Assembly (NCBI GenBank): GCA_022559985.1 | Contig: JAFJTR010000004.1 | Location: 62,001-126,000, forward strand | Length of the DNA stretch: 64,000 bases | Source of the DNA: Parastagonospora avenae f. sp. tritici 18332-5 | Taxonomy: Eukaryota; Ascomycota; Dothideomycetes; Pleosporales; Phaeosphaeriaceae | Direction of reading: 5' to 3' | Shown: positions 1-11,117 of the stretch, one piece after another | Layout of the letters: every line of letters begins with the position of its first letter | Position numbering within the stretch: position 1 is the stretch's first letter | Translations under genes and position numbers: made by a program | Notes under the pieces: model-generated | The model's database searches: none | What the model was told of the DNA's origin: nothing | The model's input: only the letters and a program-made list of their open reading frames with translations

Positions 1-858
1 ACATTCGGTAGCTGGAACAGATGACGCCCAGTCCCTCTCCCACTCAGCTGATTCAATATCCTCTCCACCTTGAATCTGCATCGGGAATCCGCCATCATTC
101 GCGATACCGTTCTCGAACCAGGGCTCGGCATCAAACTCCTCTTTTTCTCTTGGTGACATGAGCGCCATACGAAAGTGAACGTCGAGATTGTGCGCTGGCC
201 ATCGGAGCTCTTGCAAGCTTAGTTGCTGTGCTTCGTACAAGAGCTTATCGTAGTGTAGGCGCAGCATGTACATCCTGAGGTAGGACCATAGATCTTCGGT
301 CGTTCCATGATCTCCGATTGGCCGTTGATCAAAATCATTGCGTATGGCGATCTGTACTTGAGTGGTCTGGGTGTCGGATTGCAGCTCTTGCTTGCTCTCA
401 TCATTTGACTTCGTGAAAGGCCGATCTGACTGAGCGATGCGGCCCACATCCTGTGTAGAACGAGATAAGCGAACTAGATAGTCGAGGATGTCATAATCCA
501 TTCCGCTTGTGGTGACGATGATCTTTCTCGGTCGTTGTTGCAGTGCTTTGAGAGCAGGAAGAGCATAAACACTGGCTTCTAAATGAATTTGACGACAGGT
601 TGCGAGCAAGGCAACAGTGTGAGCCTCAGATACGAATACAACGGACGCCGCAGGCTTATTGTGCTTCTGAGCGAGACATGGGTGAGAAGCCTGTGGACCT
701 GTACTCATGCACTCTAACTCATGGTGTGTTCGTGTGACCGATGCAAACACAGCCTCGTACACAGCAAGACGTAATTCCGGCGGGAGACGGAGGAACGGGA
801 AGGCGCCAAGTCGGGCATGATCGATGTCGGTGTTTGTGGTTGCTGGCGTTTGCTCCAT
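1..858 (-). CDS. LPPELR-motif (2EXR/F-box-like) hypothetical protein, 3' end outside window
   Basis: One reading frame is open from the ATG at 858 to the left edge (286 codons, no stop), so the C-terminus is missing. Residues about 18-31 contain FLRLPPELRLAVYE, the hallmark of the large fungal 2EXR/F-box-like families. The rest is polar, with a TCRQIHLEA segment typical of the same families. The downstream ATG at 708 would delete the motif, so 858 is preferred. An upstream, divergent and broken relative lies 313 bp away at 1171. Function is unknown; members are often annotated only as hypothetical proteins. I am confident it is a gene, less so about the family name. Confidence 0.7.
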   Translation of the reverse strand, partial: MEQTPATTNTDIDHARLGAFPFLRLPPELRLAVYEAVFASVTRTHHELECMSTGPQASHPCLAQKHNKPAASVVFVSEAHTVALLATCRQIHLEASVYALPALKALQQRPRKIIVTTSGMDYDILDYLVRLSRSTQDVGRIAQSDRPFTKSNDESKQELQSDTQTTQVQIAIRNDFDQRPIGDHGTTEDLWSYLRMYMLRLHYDKLLYEAQQLSLQELRWPAHNLDVHFRMALMSPREKEEFDAEPWFENGIANDGGFPMQIQGGEDIESAEWERDWASSVPATEC

Positions 859-1170
859 GGAGTGCGCAGGCTGGTCGAAAAACGGTGAATGACTGGACAA
901 GTCGAGCGTCTAGGTGTCTTGAAAGTGTAAGAGTTCTGTAGGGCTACAGAGGTGTGATTGTGTTGTTTACATGACGTGCTTGCGCCTCGAGGTAGGAGCC
1001 CTGGAGCGTTCCTGCCTTTTTTCAAGTCATCTCCACTCCCACGTGGCCGGATAGTTGACACCTCGAACCTCGCCACGCTCTCATATCACGATCGCACTTA
1101 ACGACCATAGGCGACCTCAACCACACTAGCTCAACCCGTTATCTTTCCACGACCAGCCGAGGGGTGTTCA

Positions 1171-2068
1171 TTGCGCTTCACCGACACCACCGCAATGATG
1201 AACGAGCCATTTCGATTCATGGACTTGCCGAAAGAGCTGCGGCTCATGGTGTACGAGCTACTGCCCATAAAACGACACATTACAAACTCGACGCAGTGTG
1301 GGACGGATGTACAGAAAATGAAGAAATGCGATATGCCTTCGAGAATGGCCACAGTTACGCATCGCCTGAAGGAGAGGAGGTGCCCAAGGATTCTACAATG
1401 GTCCTACGCCGGAGAGTAATTGGCGTTGCCTTACTCAGAACTTCTCGAGAACTCGCCTCTGAGGCTACTGTCATACTTCAGCCCAAGCTGGACGCCGTCC
1501 GCACATCACCATAACGTATCATCGCCAACTCGATTGCTCTATACCGCACGACAGCAGAAAACGCCATCAAGTGTCTCTCACATAGTGCTTGTGGGGCTGA
1601 AAAAGATATTAGGGTGATGGTGGATAAAGCTCACGACCTTTTCGATCATGAGTGTGGAGATAACAAGCGGAACTTCATCAAATGACGCATTCAGATTGCT
1701 GTCTTCAACGACTTTGTTGACAGCATAACCGCCGACTGGAATAAGTCAGACGACAGATGTGGCTTCTTGGTTCTTACTGCTTTGAAGATGGGTTACAGAG
1801 GGCCATGTCATGGCATTACCGGCGCATGGGCTCTACTGAGTTTCCTACGACTTCCCTCCGAATCACCACCAGAATGGCGCTACTTTCGGCTGTTGAAAGA
1901 CAGTCATACACTGAACGGCCTCCATTCACCAACACCATAAATCACCAGGAGGGATCAGATAAACCACCTCTGTATATGGCCACCGACGAGCCCATTGAGA
2001 CTGAAAATTGGGAGGGCATGTGGACGGAAGGCGAGAGGGTTATGACGGCTCGAGAGCTTGCACAGTGA
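1171..2068 (+). pseudogene. Degenerate LPPELR-type (2EXR/F-box-like) gene
   Basis: The start encodes MDLPKELRLMVYELLP, closely like the motif of the neighbouring gene. Later conserved-looking segments are split over three frames. One frame carries LRTSRELASEATV, then an in-frame TAA at 1512, coding-like sequence, a TGA at 1683, more coding-like sequence and a TAA near 1938. A possible acidic tail ending in MTARELAQ at 2068 lies in another frame. No splice pair that I can see removes these stops. The stops could be CAA to TAA and CGA to TGA changes, compatible with RIP-type C-to-T mutation, but this was not tested against an intact copy. Confidence 0.55.
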
Positions 2069-2257
2069 GGGGGGCCAGCAGGTCTCAAGGTGCTTTGAGA
2101 GAGCAGCTGTCAATTTAAATACGAGCCTGAACAGCCTCAACAACATACCAGTGCAAGTAAAGAGTGCTAGAATGGCCTTGAGGTGATCCAGCTTTACTTA
2201 TTGGTCCTTGGATAGAGCTCACAACGCGCATGGAACACTACACAAATCATTGCAATG

Positions 2258-2993
2258 GGGCCATCAAAGTAACCACATTAGCGCGTGAATTGGGACAATA
2301 TGACACACATTCAACTATGTAGCTGAAATCGTATTGCCCTTCACCCATCCTATCACTCGCCCAATGAATGCTAGCCTGATGTCCTGTTAGCTGAGTCCAG
2401 TAAGAAAGGATGAAAGCAAAACAGAAGATGTCCCAAAGGGTCAGATTATGGTCATTGTTATCGCTCATTATAGTCGGCAATTAAAACATAAAAAAATAAA
2501 GTCATCATGTTGGCGCGGGAGTTTGTGAGAGAAGGAAAAATCTTACTTACATACATCTGTTGGGAGATTGGCAGGCAAAGCGCCATGGTCAGCTGTATTG
2601 TTAGCTTTGACACCAAAAAGGTGTCTCGAAACAGGAACATGCTTCCGGGTGTTCGACAAGCTCGCAGACGACTACCAAGAGATATGCTCGTGTACCATCT
2701 TGGCCTGCGAGGCCCAGCTCAGATCACCGGTCCCTTGACGATTGGGTGGCTAATGAGCGGCGCGCTTGTGGCTTCGCCCTACGACTTGTTGTCGTCTACA
2801 TGGGCAGACAGTCGAGGCATGTGTGCGCATGATCGAGACGCTGGAGGGAGCTCGCATAGAAGGTACGTTGCGGGTATTCGCGGTGGTTGTTGCAGGAATC
2901 CCGGTGCTGTGTGCTTTCGATAGCTGGAATAAGTGTCACATCGAAATCGCTCTCATGCACCTCTCAAATATTGATGGTATGCGCGATCTATGA
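2258..2993 (+). pseudogene. Possible remnant of an unknown coding sequence
   Basis: Short coding-like pieces lie in shifting frames: MLAREFVREGKILLTYICW from 2507, FRVFDKLADDYQEICSC near 2646, then DWVANERRACGFALR, then a tail ending at 2993. Two stretches (about 2266-2293 and 2498-2526) resemble each other as an imperfect direct repeat around TTRGCGCG. No continuous gene can be built without assuming frameshifts, and the family is not recognised. It may also be random open sequence. Confidence 0.2.
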
Positions 2994-3157
2994 GGTTCGA
3001 GATTTGAGGAAGGAAAAAGTTCGAGCGCGATAAGAAGCGTCAGGCCCGGCGCTAGAATTATCCGGTGCCGGCCTTGGCATTCGTAGCTTTCAATGTTGAT
3101 GATCACTCCATCTTGCAGCAGGTAGCGAATCTTCCCATTGGAGGCCGAGGCAACAGA

Positions 3158-4745
3158 ATGCGGACTTCATACACGTGCAGACAATGTCTGTCGCTTCTTA
3201 AGACCTCTCGGTCGCAATTGAGGCCCTCGCAGCCCTTCCGACCGCTCACTCAAAATGTTTCTACACAGCGGAATCACTCCACCAAGGGACCAGCGAACCC
3301 GAAACTCGCATTGCCGAAAAGAGCGCTCTCTACAACGCCTAGTCGGAAGTTTGATAAACCATTCGAGCCGTATGAATACATCGACCCTGAGGGTATACGC
3401 CGAACATTGGTCCTGACGGAAGACAACCTGTTCAACTCCTTCAGCGATTCGCCAATACCCCAAATACGCAAGCGGGCTGCATTCATGCGACAACATGCAT
3501 ACTGCCCGCATCCCTCGCATAAGCCGACACGCGCCCCTCACAACTCTATGGACCTCGAAGCCCGCAAGTCATCCGAGACAGGTACCCCGCCGGCTCACGT
3601 CGACTTCGAATGTCCAGACTGCGGAATCCCGGTATATTGCTGCGAAGAGCATTGGGCGGACGACTATGAGGCACACTTGGAGGTCTGCGACGTGCTGCGA
3701 CAGTCGAACGAGGACGACCATGACTTGCGAAGTGGGAGGTTCTTCAAGGAATTCCAGTTCGCCGAGCCGCAGATGGAGGAAATCTTGGTCAATATGACCA
3801 GCTGGGATACCTATCTATACACAAGGGACTTCGATGCGCTCAACCGGGACCGCGAGATGCGGCAGGCGACGAAGCTGTTGACATACCCAATCACGATTGC
3901 TAGTGTCCTGAACGAGTTGAGCCCATACAACCTCAGGAAGAATGGCCGGATGACACCGGAGGGCTTGAAGAGCTTCAGTGGTGAGTAATTTCTCTAGACA
4001 TGATACATGATTTCGACTGATATGACCAGCGCTGCGACACACTCTTCACCCACCACGAACCGGCGGCGGCGATACTTGGAAGAATGCCAAGCTTGCACCT
4101 CCCTCCGTACGCCTCTTCATTCTCGGTGCTCGTGCTGAGTCATCCCTACCTCGCGAGACATGGATGCAACTTGCGTACCTTTTCCACCGCGTCCAATTTA
4201 CGATAAACTTCATCGGTCCTGAGAGCATGGCGAACCGCGAAAAGGAACTCCCACTTCCAGAGCGCACACCTCTGAACCCCTTCGGCGCCGTAACCGAAGA
4301 TCGCATATCGAATGCCCTGAAGATCAGCACTTTTGTCGAACACTACCACACGTTACACAAGGCTGGACACTTCTACCCCTACGACCCGTACTTTGACTGC
4401 TTTATCGTTTTCCACCCAGGATTTGGTAACCCAGCTGGGATGCACGAGTGGGAAGAGACGATCCCGCTTCTCCTGGAGACGAAGGTGCCGATTATCGCGA
4501 CAGGATACAGCCCTTGGGACATGCAGCAAGACATTGACCTTCTGAACAAGAGGTACGGGAACGAGATTGACATGCTTCTTGAGCCTGGCGAGAATCTTTT
4601 CAGAAGCTTGAGATGGGACCTGAATGACCTTGACCCGCATGATGTAACCTGTAGCAACTGGGGCGTATATGCTTTCCGAGGAAAGAGATACGAGACTACG
4701 AAGAAAGAGCCAGAGGAAGAAGTACATAGCGAGCGAACCGCATAG
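3158..4745 (+). CDS. MSS51: MSS51-like mitochondrial translational activator of COX1
   Basis: The coding sequence is join(3158..3980,4030..4745), 512 residues. The 49-bp intron starts GTGAGT and ends ACCAG. The basic N-terminus (MRTSYTCRQC...) looks like a mitochondrial presequence. A MYND-type cysteine/histidine cluster spans about residues 116-177 (CPHP, ECPDC, YCCEEHW, CDV). The exon-2 half matches the Mss51 C-terminal domain (LFILGARAESSLP, FHPGFGNP, TGYS). In yeast Mss51 acts in the mitochondrion to promote translation of COX1 mRNA and to assemble Cox1, and its Cys-Pro motifs sense heme. An in-frame start at 3065 would add 31 residues and hide the presequence, so 3158 is preferred. The 3' end converges with the lipid phosphatase gene. 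Confidence 0.88.
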
Positions 4746-4948
4746 GTATGTTGATAAGTATGTAACATATATGTACAACACTATATGTAGCAATTGACCT
4801 TGCTCAACATGCACTGCGACGTTGTCATAAAGTACTTTTTCGTACTGGTCTCATGTTTCGGATAAGCATTTTAATACTAATAACAAGGTCACTGCCATGC
4901 GCTGCTATCCAACATTATCTGCCCCACGCCAGCACCACATCTAGCACT

Positions 4949-6099
4949 CTACTTCTCCTTCATTTCCCTCTTGTCGAAGTCACCACCGTCCCCTTCCAAT
5001 GGAATATGGTTCGTCCTCGAATCGTAGACGCTTCGGTACGCCATTTTGTACGCCATATGCGCAAAAAACGTCCCCACCAACGCCCCAAACATGACATCAA
5101 CAGGGTGGTGCCACGCATCTCTGATCTTGCTGAGCGCGAACAAGACAGCGATACACCACGGCGCCACAAACAACACAAGTTTCCAATGATGCACCCTCCC
5201 CATCGTTTCTCCCCGCTCACCTCGCTGCTCTGCCTTCTCCCCATAGTGATCTCGAAAGTGCCCGCCCCTCGATAAGACCTTGAACTTCGCATTCAAATAC
5301 AGCGCCAAGAAGCCAAAGCCCGCAAACGCCGCGCACGAATGCCCGCTCGGAAAGGACATTTGCGCTTCCCTAACTTTGTTCGTGTCGCCCCTGCAGACCT
5401 GGCTAGCCGTGTAGAAGTGCAAGTTGCCGTCGCGCAGTGTCGATATACCAGGCAGCGACGGCGGAATGCGCGGGTTGCAGATGGTGAGGAAGTGAGGGCG
5501 TAGGCCGCCGACGAAGATCTTGATGAAAGATTGGAAAAGCGTTGCTGTAGAGAGGGCGTAGCCTAGGCCGATGAGCTGTGGGGGATGTCAGCCTAGCCAT
5601 ATGGAGAGGTAGGAAGCCATACAGCAGCATTCCCATCCCCGAACCCGCGCGTACCCCACAACGCAATCGCGCCCATGATGGCTGCCGGCACGGCAAAACT
5701 TATAATCGCACTCGCAATTGTGGTTATGTACTCGGAAAGGTATGGTTGGCTGTGCTTCATGCCCCAGCTTGATCTCTCGATGCCTGGGTACAGTGGGAAA
5801 TAGCGTGGCAGTATCGGCTTGCAGAAGGCGTAGAGTAGTAGGGATGTGAGCAAGCAGAGAAGCTGCGTGCCGATATCGTACCAGTTGTGGCGCAGGAAAG
5901 TGAGGAAAGGTGGAGGATTGTGGAAGCCTGGGAGCCAGGGGTTGCGGTGGAGGGGATTGGGGGAGGCGGATTCGAGGTCGGGGGTGAGGTTGGAGGGCGA
6001 ATTTGGGCCAATTGAGGCGGAGCGTGGTTTATGGGAGGTGAAATGATTCAGTACAGTAGGAGATGCTTCTTGTTTGGCATCGTCGCTGGTGGTAGGCAT
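4949..6099 (-). CDS. PAP2-family lipid phosphate phosphatase (DPP1/LPP1-like)
   Basis: The coding sequence is complement(join(4949..5575,5623..6099)), 367 residues, with a 47-bp phase-0 intron. About six hydrophobic segments mark an integral membrane enzyme. The three PAP2 motifs are visible: KIFVGGLRP, then FPSGHS, then SKIRDAWHHPVDV. These correspond to KxxxxxxRP, PSGH and SRxxxxxHxxxD, which form the phosphohistidine active site. The usual Arg of motif 3 is Lys here. Family members remove phosphate from diacylglycerol pyrophosphate, phosphatidate or related lipids in vacuolar or ER membranes; the substrate of this one cannot be read from sequence. The N-terminal 55 residues are polar and likely cytosolic. 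Confidence 0.87.
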
Positions 6100-6388
6100 G
6101 CTGTGCTAGTAATGTGGGCGATGATGCTGAATGCCTGGTGAGAGCAGACACTCAATCGAGTTAATTCTCCGTAGTCAGAGGCATAGCAGTAACTTCTCGA
6201 TCCATGCGTCGCGTGGCTATACTACTCGTTCTTGGGATCTTTCAGTAGTCACTGCCATCAAGAAACTGCCCTTGCTGAGACGAGCTTGCCGTATTCGATG
6301 GTTATGTTGTGTGAGGAATTCGAACCTCTCAGGATCAACATGAGAGCTAGTGATGCATTTACATACAATTCGTTTATGAACTCACTAA

Positions 6389-9300
6389 CTAGAACCCAAA
6401 AACATTCTCATCTTCCTTGAAGCCCCAGTCCCTCAACGCCGGAAGCGCTGCCTTCTGAATCATAGCCGGCGGTCCACACAAGAACACTCCCGTTTCCTCG
6501 TCAGGCTGAAACAAGCTTTCCTTGATGATATCAGCATTGACATGTCCCTTTGCGCCCTTCCACTCATCGCTCGGATGACTCAAAACATGCGTAATCTTCA
6601 ATCTCCTACCACTGTCTTTCTCAAATTTAGCCAGCTCATCCTTGAGCAAGATATCTTTCTCACTCTTATTCGCATCGACAACACGAAGCTGCGTCTTATC
6701 GTCCGAGGAGAGTAGCGCGCGTGCGATGAGCGAGTAGCCTGGCGTTATACCACTACCCCCAAGAACAAGGTTAATCTTGTCAAATTTATACTCCTTGCCA
6801 GATATCGTAAACGAACCGTTCCCATTGTACACGATTTCTCCAGTCGGTCCGCGAATCTCAATCTCTTCACCGATTGGCATGCAGTCGAGAATATTGGACA
6901 TTGCTCCGCCTGGTTGGGCGTTGGTCGGGAAGTATGTCTTGACGGTAAGTTCGAACGTTCCGAAGCTATCGTGTTTGCCGTGATCGTTCCCATTGCCAGT
7001 CTTCTGGCTTGATGTGTCTGGTAAGAGAGGCTTGGTGGGCGTGTATGATCGTATGAGCATGCGGTCTTGCAGATGGAACCCGAGCTGGACGTGCTGGCAT
7101 GTCCCGAGACCGAGATCAGGCTTGCCTTCTGGTAGCTCAAAGGTGTATGCGCGTGTGTCGTCTGAGAGCGGCTTGCGATCAATGAGCTTTACCGGAACCC
7201 AGCGGTGCTTTTGCAGCACAATCTTCCCTGAGTCGTTGTTTGATTCGGCTTTTTCTTTTGCAGCTGCTTCGGCTTGTTTCTTGATGAACGCGGCGGCTTT
7301 GTCGGTCACGGTACCAAGGATGCACTCTGCAAAATTAGTAAGTTAGTATTATTCACAAAAAATCAATGAAAGACGGGATCGAACTTACCCTTCAGCTTCT
7401 GATACGCATAACCATCATGTATACTCTCAAACTCACTGCTAGTCTCCGCATGCACTTTACCAGCATGACCAAGCACAGCAGCCTTACCACCAGGATGCCA
7501 TTCCAAGACACTTGTAGCGTCATACACTTTCCTATCGATAACAATCCAGCAGTCGTCTTCTTTATCGTGCTTCTCAATCTCTTGACGTGTGAACTGCTTC
7601 TGCGGCGCACCAGCATCTTGCTTCGCACTCGCAATCTGATTCTCCACGCTCGGCTTCATCCACCCGCCGTCCGCTGTACCAGGCTCTACGGGGTGTCGGA
7701 ATAGAATTGATGGCGTATCCGCATCTGCATCTTGTATGATTTCTGGCCTCACGACGTACCAGCAATTATTCATCATTCCCATGACGTTCCAATTGGGCTC
7801 CTTTGGCTGCGTATTTTTGAACACGTTGAAGCACCGCACCGTGATGCTCTTGGCTCGCAATAAATGCGAGATCTCAATATCAACGTGCCAGTGTAGCCAC
7901 GTCCAAAACTTGTTGCCGTGGCGGATTGGTGCATCTGGGAATTTGCGGATGCAGTAAAGCCAAGTATCGCCGTCGTCCAGGGAGACTTCCACACGCTGAA
8001 CCTCGTGGCCTCCTCCGTCGTACGCGTATCCTTCAATGCGATATGTCTGGCCCTTCTTGGCAGATGAAAGGGGTATCTTTTCGCCTTGCGCTGGCTTGAC
8101 AATGACTGAGTTCAGGTTCTGCTCATTGCATGCTGTGTCAGGGTGTCTGAACAGTGCTTCCGCGAACTCGCCATCTTTCTCCGTTACGAAAGCGGGCAAC
8201 ACTCGATTGTCCCAAATGTGATAATGCGAGTCGTTCTCCTTCTCTGAGATCCATATGCGTTTAAGCCACTTGACACAGCGCCCGCCAACGTAGCCGGGGA
8301 TCATGAGACGAACCGGATAACCGTGGTCGGGTGGTAGTGGCACGTCGTTCATCTCATAAGCCAAGATGACATCGTTCGTCGCGTCCATGGCGTAATCAAA
8401 TGGCAAGCAAGTCGCATACTTCCCCTCGCTTGGCTCATCTGCGCCCTCAAAATTAACCCAATAGCGTTCGCCTTGCGGCATGGTGTGTGGAATGCCGGCT
8501 TTTAGTAGCACGTCTCGCAGCAGGGGTCCTTTCCAGTACGCGCATGATATAGCACCGGAACCCCAGCTGAAGCCCTTTGACTTCTTGATAATATTGAGCT
8601 CTTTGCGACGATTGCCATCGCATGCTAATGCCACCGCAATGTTTATTGGCTCGAAGTTGTTCTTGAGATCGTCCATTGATATTACAAGCTTGCCATCCTC
8701 AATATTAAGTTCATGAAACTCCCACAGGATTCGTGGGACAGCGCCATGATTTCTGACATAATGGAGCTCGTTCGGTGTGATCAGTCCAGCATCAAATAGC
8801 GGCGACAGCCGTGCTTCGGCGTTGAGCGGATGCTTGCCCGTCAATCTGATCAGATCTGAGGAGCGTGGTAGCCAATTATCCGGAGAGAATTGGTCCGCTT
8901 CATCGATGGAGATGGTGCTATGATTATGAGTTTGCGGGCTTCTTCTCTTCCCGTCGTTTTGCTCTAGATTGTGAATGTAGTCCTTTTCATGTTGCAGTGC
9001 CCTCAAGAGAGCTATTTCTTGGGGCGTGTATCGCTCGAGTAGCTTCTCATACTCGGTCTTTTGCTTGTCTGACCCATCACTTGAGTAGCCTGAGTCATCT
9101 GCGTTACCTGAGTACGCATCATGATGCTTGCTACCTTCTCCAATCTCTCGTTTCCATTTCTCTTCATCTAGATACCCATCGTCTTGCTTCAAAGAACTGG
9201 AGTCTGCTCCCTTCTCATCACTTTTCTTCTTCTTGGCTTCCTCCTCTTTCTTCCGCTTTTCAATATTAGCTGGCCACTCTTCCTTGTTCTTGACCCAATC

Positions 9301-9642
9301 CTCCGTGCATTGCAGAACGAACCGCCACCCCAGGCTTCGATTTTCCGGGTGTCGAAGATGCAAGTCCTTCTCATTCTGTACAATATCGCGGAAATTGATA
9401 AGCTCACCATCCCTTGCCTCTGCCTTCAGCTTGTCGTAACCCTCTCGGGCTTGCTCAACATCATCAATTTCGGTGTGTTCATCTCGCTCATGCGTGACAC
9501 CGGGTAGCCGATCGTAGCGGTTTCTATATCCAATACGGTGCTCATGTCGATGCTCAGCGTTCCAGTCGGGCTCTTGGTCGATCTCATCCCTTGATGAGCC
9601 CGGATGGCTTGCTGTCTGTACTCGCCATGGTATTGGGGGCAT
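6389..9642 (-). CDS. niaD: Assimilatory nitrate reductase (molybdopterin, cytochrome b5 and FAD/NAD(P) domains)
   Basis: The coding sequence is complement(join(6389..7326,7389..9642)), 1063 residues. The 62-bp intron has GTAAGT, branch TACTAAC and TTTGCAG. The Mo-pterin domain starts near residue 265, with NHGAVPR and the cofactor-ligand Cys341 in ACDGNRRKE. A cytochrome b5 domain (about 680-755) has heme ligands His716 (HPGG) and His742. The reductase domain carries RSYTPT for FAD, GGSGITPG for the nucleotide and the terminal CGPP...VFGF. It reduces nitrate to nitrite in the cytosol with NAD(P)H. About 250 residues precede the Mo domain, far more than in classic niaD, and include a charged Lys/Glu stretch (128-145) and ALLRALQHEKDYIHNLE (211-227). 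No nitrite reductase or nitrate transporter gene is adjacent. Confidence 0.93.
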
Positions 9643-10262
9643 GGCGGACTGATTTCGATGCGAGTGTTGATTTCAAATACGCTGAACTGTACCGTATTAA
9701 TCCAGGTAAGTTGTAGTGTACTTGCGTGACAAGGTGCTTTTAGAATGTCGTAGATGCAGTGTACCTACTTCGCTGCATCACCAAGCATCGCAAAGCTGCC
9801 CGCGAAGCTTATTTCGTCATCCATTGCATTCCATTTGCATCATAGCATCTAGCGTTCCGGACATCGCTGGTTGGTCCCTCAATCAGCCACACTAACCGCT
9901 AGGCGGGGACCATTTGTCAATAGATCTGGATCTCCGCGGTAGCATCGGAACACGCGTGTACGAACCTCGACATTTGGGAACAGTACTGTTAGATGTGATA
10001 TTGTGCTTGCTGATGGAGTTGCAGACGAGCGATTGCTTTGTCTGTGATGAAGTTGGCTGACGTGCAATTCTGGAGCGACTGCCTCATGCAATAGAGACGC
10101 TAACCGCATGCGTCTCGACATGATGAATCCAATGCACACATATGTTCAGATAGAAGCGTAGTAATGAAACCGGTAAGATTTGAGAAGATACAGAGCAATT
10201 AGCAATGAAACACCATCGCCCGCTGGTAATCATCCTCACCACATCATCCCCACCTTCACCCT
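9643..10262 (-). promoter_or_regulatory. Upstream region of nitrate reductase
   Basis: These 620 bp separate the nitrate reductase ATG from the 3' end of the next minus-strand gene, so they should hold the promoter. Besides the CTCCGCGG site listed separately, plain GATA tetramers occur on the plus strand at 9997, 10149 and 10187. GATA factors of the AreA/NIT2 type activate nitrate genes under nitrogen limitation. GATA alone is a weak motif, so only the combination is suggestive. No gene is seen here. Confidence 0.45.
9932..9939 (+). promoter_or_regulatory. Candidate NirA/NIT4 binding site (CTCCGCGG)
   Basis: CTCCGCGG fits CTCCGHGG, the consensus published for the Aspergillus nitrate-specific activator NirA. 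It lies about 290 bp upstream of the nitrate reductase ATG. A degenerate 8-mer like this is expected several times by chance in 64 kb on both strands, so position is the main support. Confidence 0.4.
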
Positions 10263-11117
10263 CTAAATTCTCACAGGAATATACGCACTCGTATGCGTCG
10301 AAAACGTCTCAAACCCCCAACTCATCCTCCTACTGAACCGATGACTCGCCCGTCGTTCATCCCACTCAACACCACCAAGTCGATTCTCCGCAACACTGAC
10401 ACTTGCTCGCCGCCTTCCATTGAAACTCTGCACACTAACTCGCTTGCCAGATTGACTGACAACACTCGCACGCTTATCCTGTCGATCGCTAAGAACGCTA
10501 TAGCGACTTGTACGATTCACTTCTCTGTCTAACTTGGACTGGTGGTCGCTAAGCGCACTATAATGACTTTCACGATTCACCTCGCGTGTCGCTGACGGCG
10601 TGCTACTCGCAAAAGAAAGCGGGCGCGAGATGATCGGGTCATAGTGGCCATCCGTATTCGCATTGAGGATTTGCAGGAAGCTCATGCGTCGGCAGAAGCG
10701 TGTTGGGGACGTCGGTGTGACGGGCCAGAGGTGCTCCGGGAGCATGTCCTCTTCGTCGGAATCTTCGCAGAGGGAGGGCGCTGCGGGGATTTCATCAACG
10801 AATGTGCTAGGCGCGGAGATGGAGTGCGTGTCTTCCATGACGGCATCTTTGTAGGGGGAGATGACTATGCTGATAGGGCGGTGTTTAGGAGGTTCTGCGA
10901 TTGGGGATAAGGTGCTGGCGAAGGGAAGAGGTGGTAAGGGCTTGGATTTGGCATTGTCTTGGTTCATCAATACCAGCGTTGAGATCTTGAGTTCCTTGAG
11001 TGGAAGATGGATGTTCAAGGCTTCGCTTTTGCGCTGTTCTTGCTGCCGAGTTTTGAGCTTCAAGATGCGGCGAAGGCCTCGGATGCGACTGCGTAGCCAG
11101 ATGCGAAAGCGTGCCAT
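10263..11117 (-). CDS. Hypothetical protein, basic N-terminus and Ser/Arg-rich C-terminus
   Basis: A single exon of 284 residues starts MARFRIWLRSRIRGLRRIL, a strongly basic, possibly amphipathic helix. The middle is Pro/Ser-rich with an acidic patch (CEDSDEEDMLPEHLWP). Around residues 174-225 a short unit recurs twice (REVNRESHYSALSDHQSKLD, then REVNRTSRYSVLSDRQDK). Many RRxS sites could be kinase targets. No domain is recognised. Low complexity suggests a disordered protein; an RxxS-rich fungal signalling or membrane-associated protein would fit, but that is a guess. The length and uninterrupted frame support a real gene. Confidence 0.6.
   Translation of the reverse strand: MARFRIWLRSRIRGLRRILKLKTRQQEQRKSEALNIHLPLKELKISTLVLMNQDNAKSKPLPPLPFASTLSPIAEPPKHRPISIVISPYKDAVMEDTHSISAPSTFVDEIPAAPSLCEDSDEEDMLPEHLWPVTPTSPTRFCRRMSFLQILNANTDGHYDPIISRPLSFASSTPSATREVNRESHYSALSDHQSKLDREVNRTSRYSVLSDRQDKRASVVSQSGKRVSVQSFNGRRRASVSVAENRLGGVEWDERRASHRFSRRMSWGFETFSTHTSAYIPVRI

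Noticed and set aside
6310..6345. T-arm-like sequence on the minus strand (GGTTCGAATTCC)
   Set aside because: The stem does not pair to standard length, and no acceptor, D or anticodon arms can be fitted around it, so no tRNA is called.
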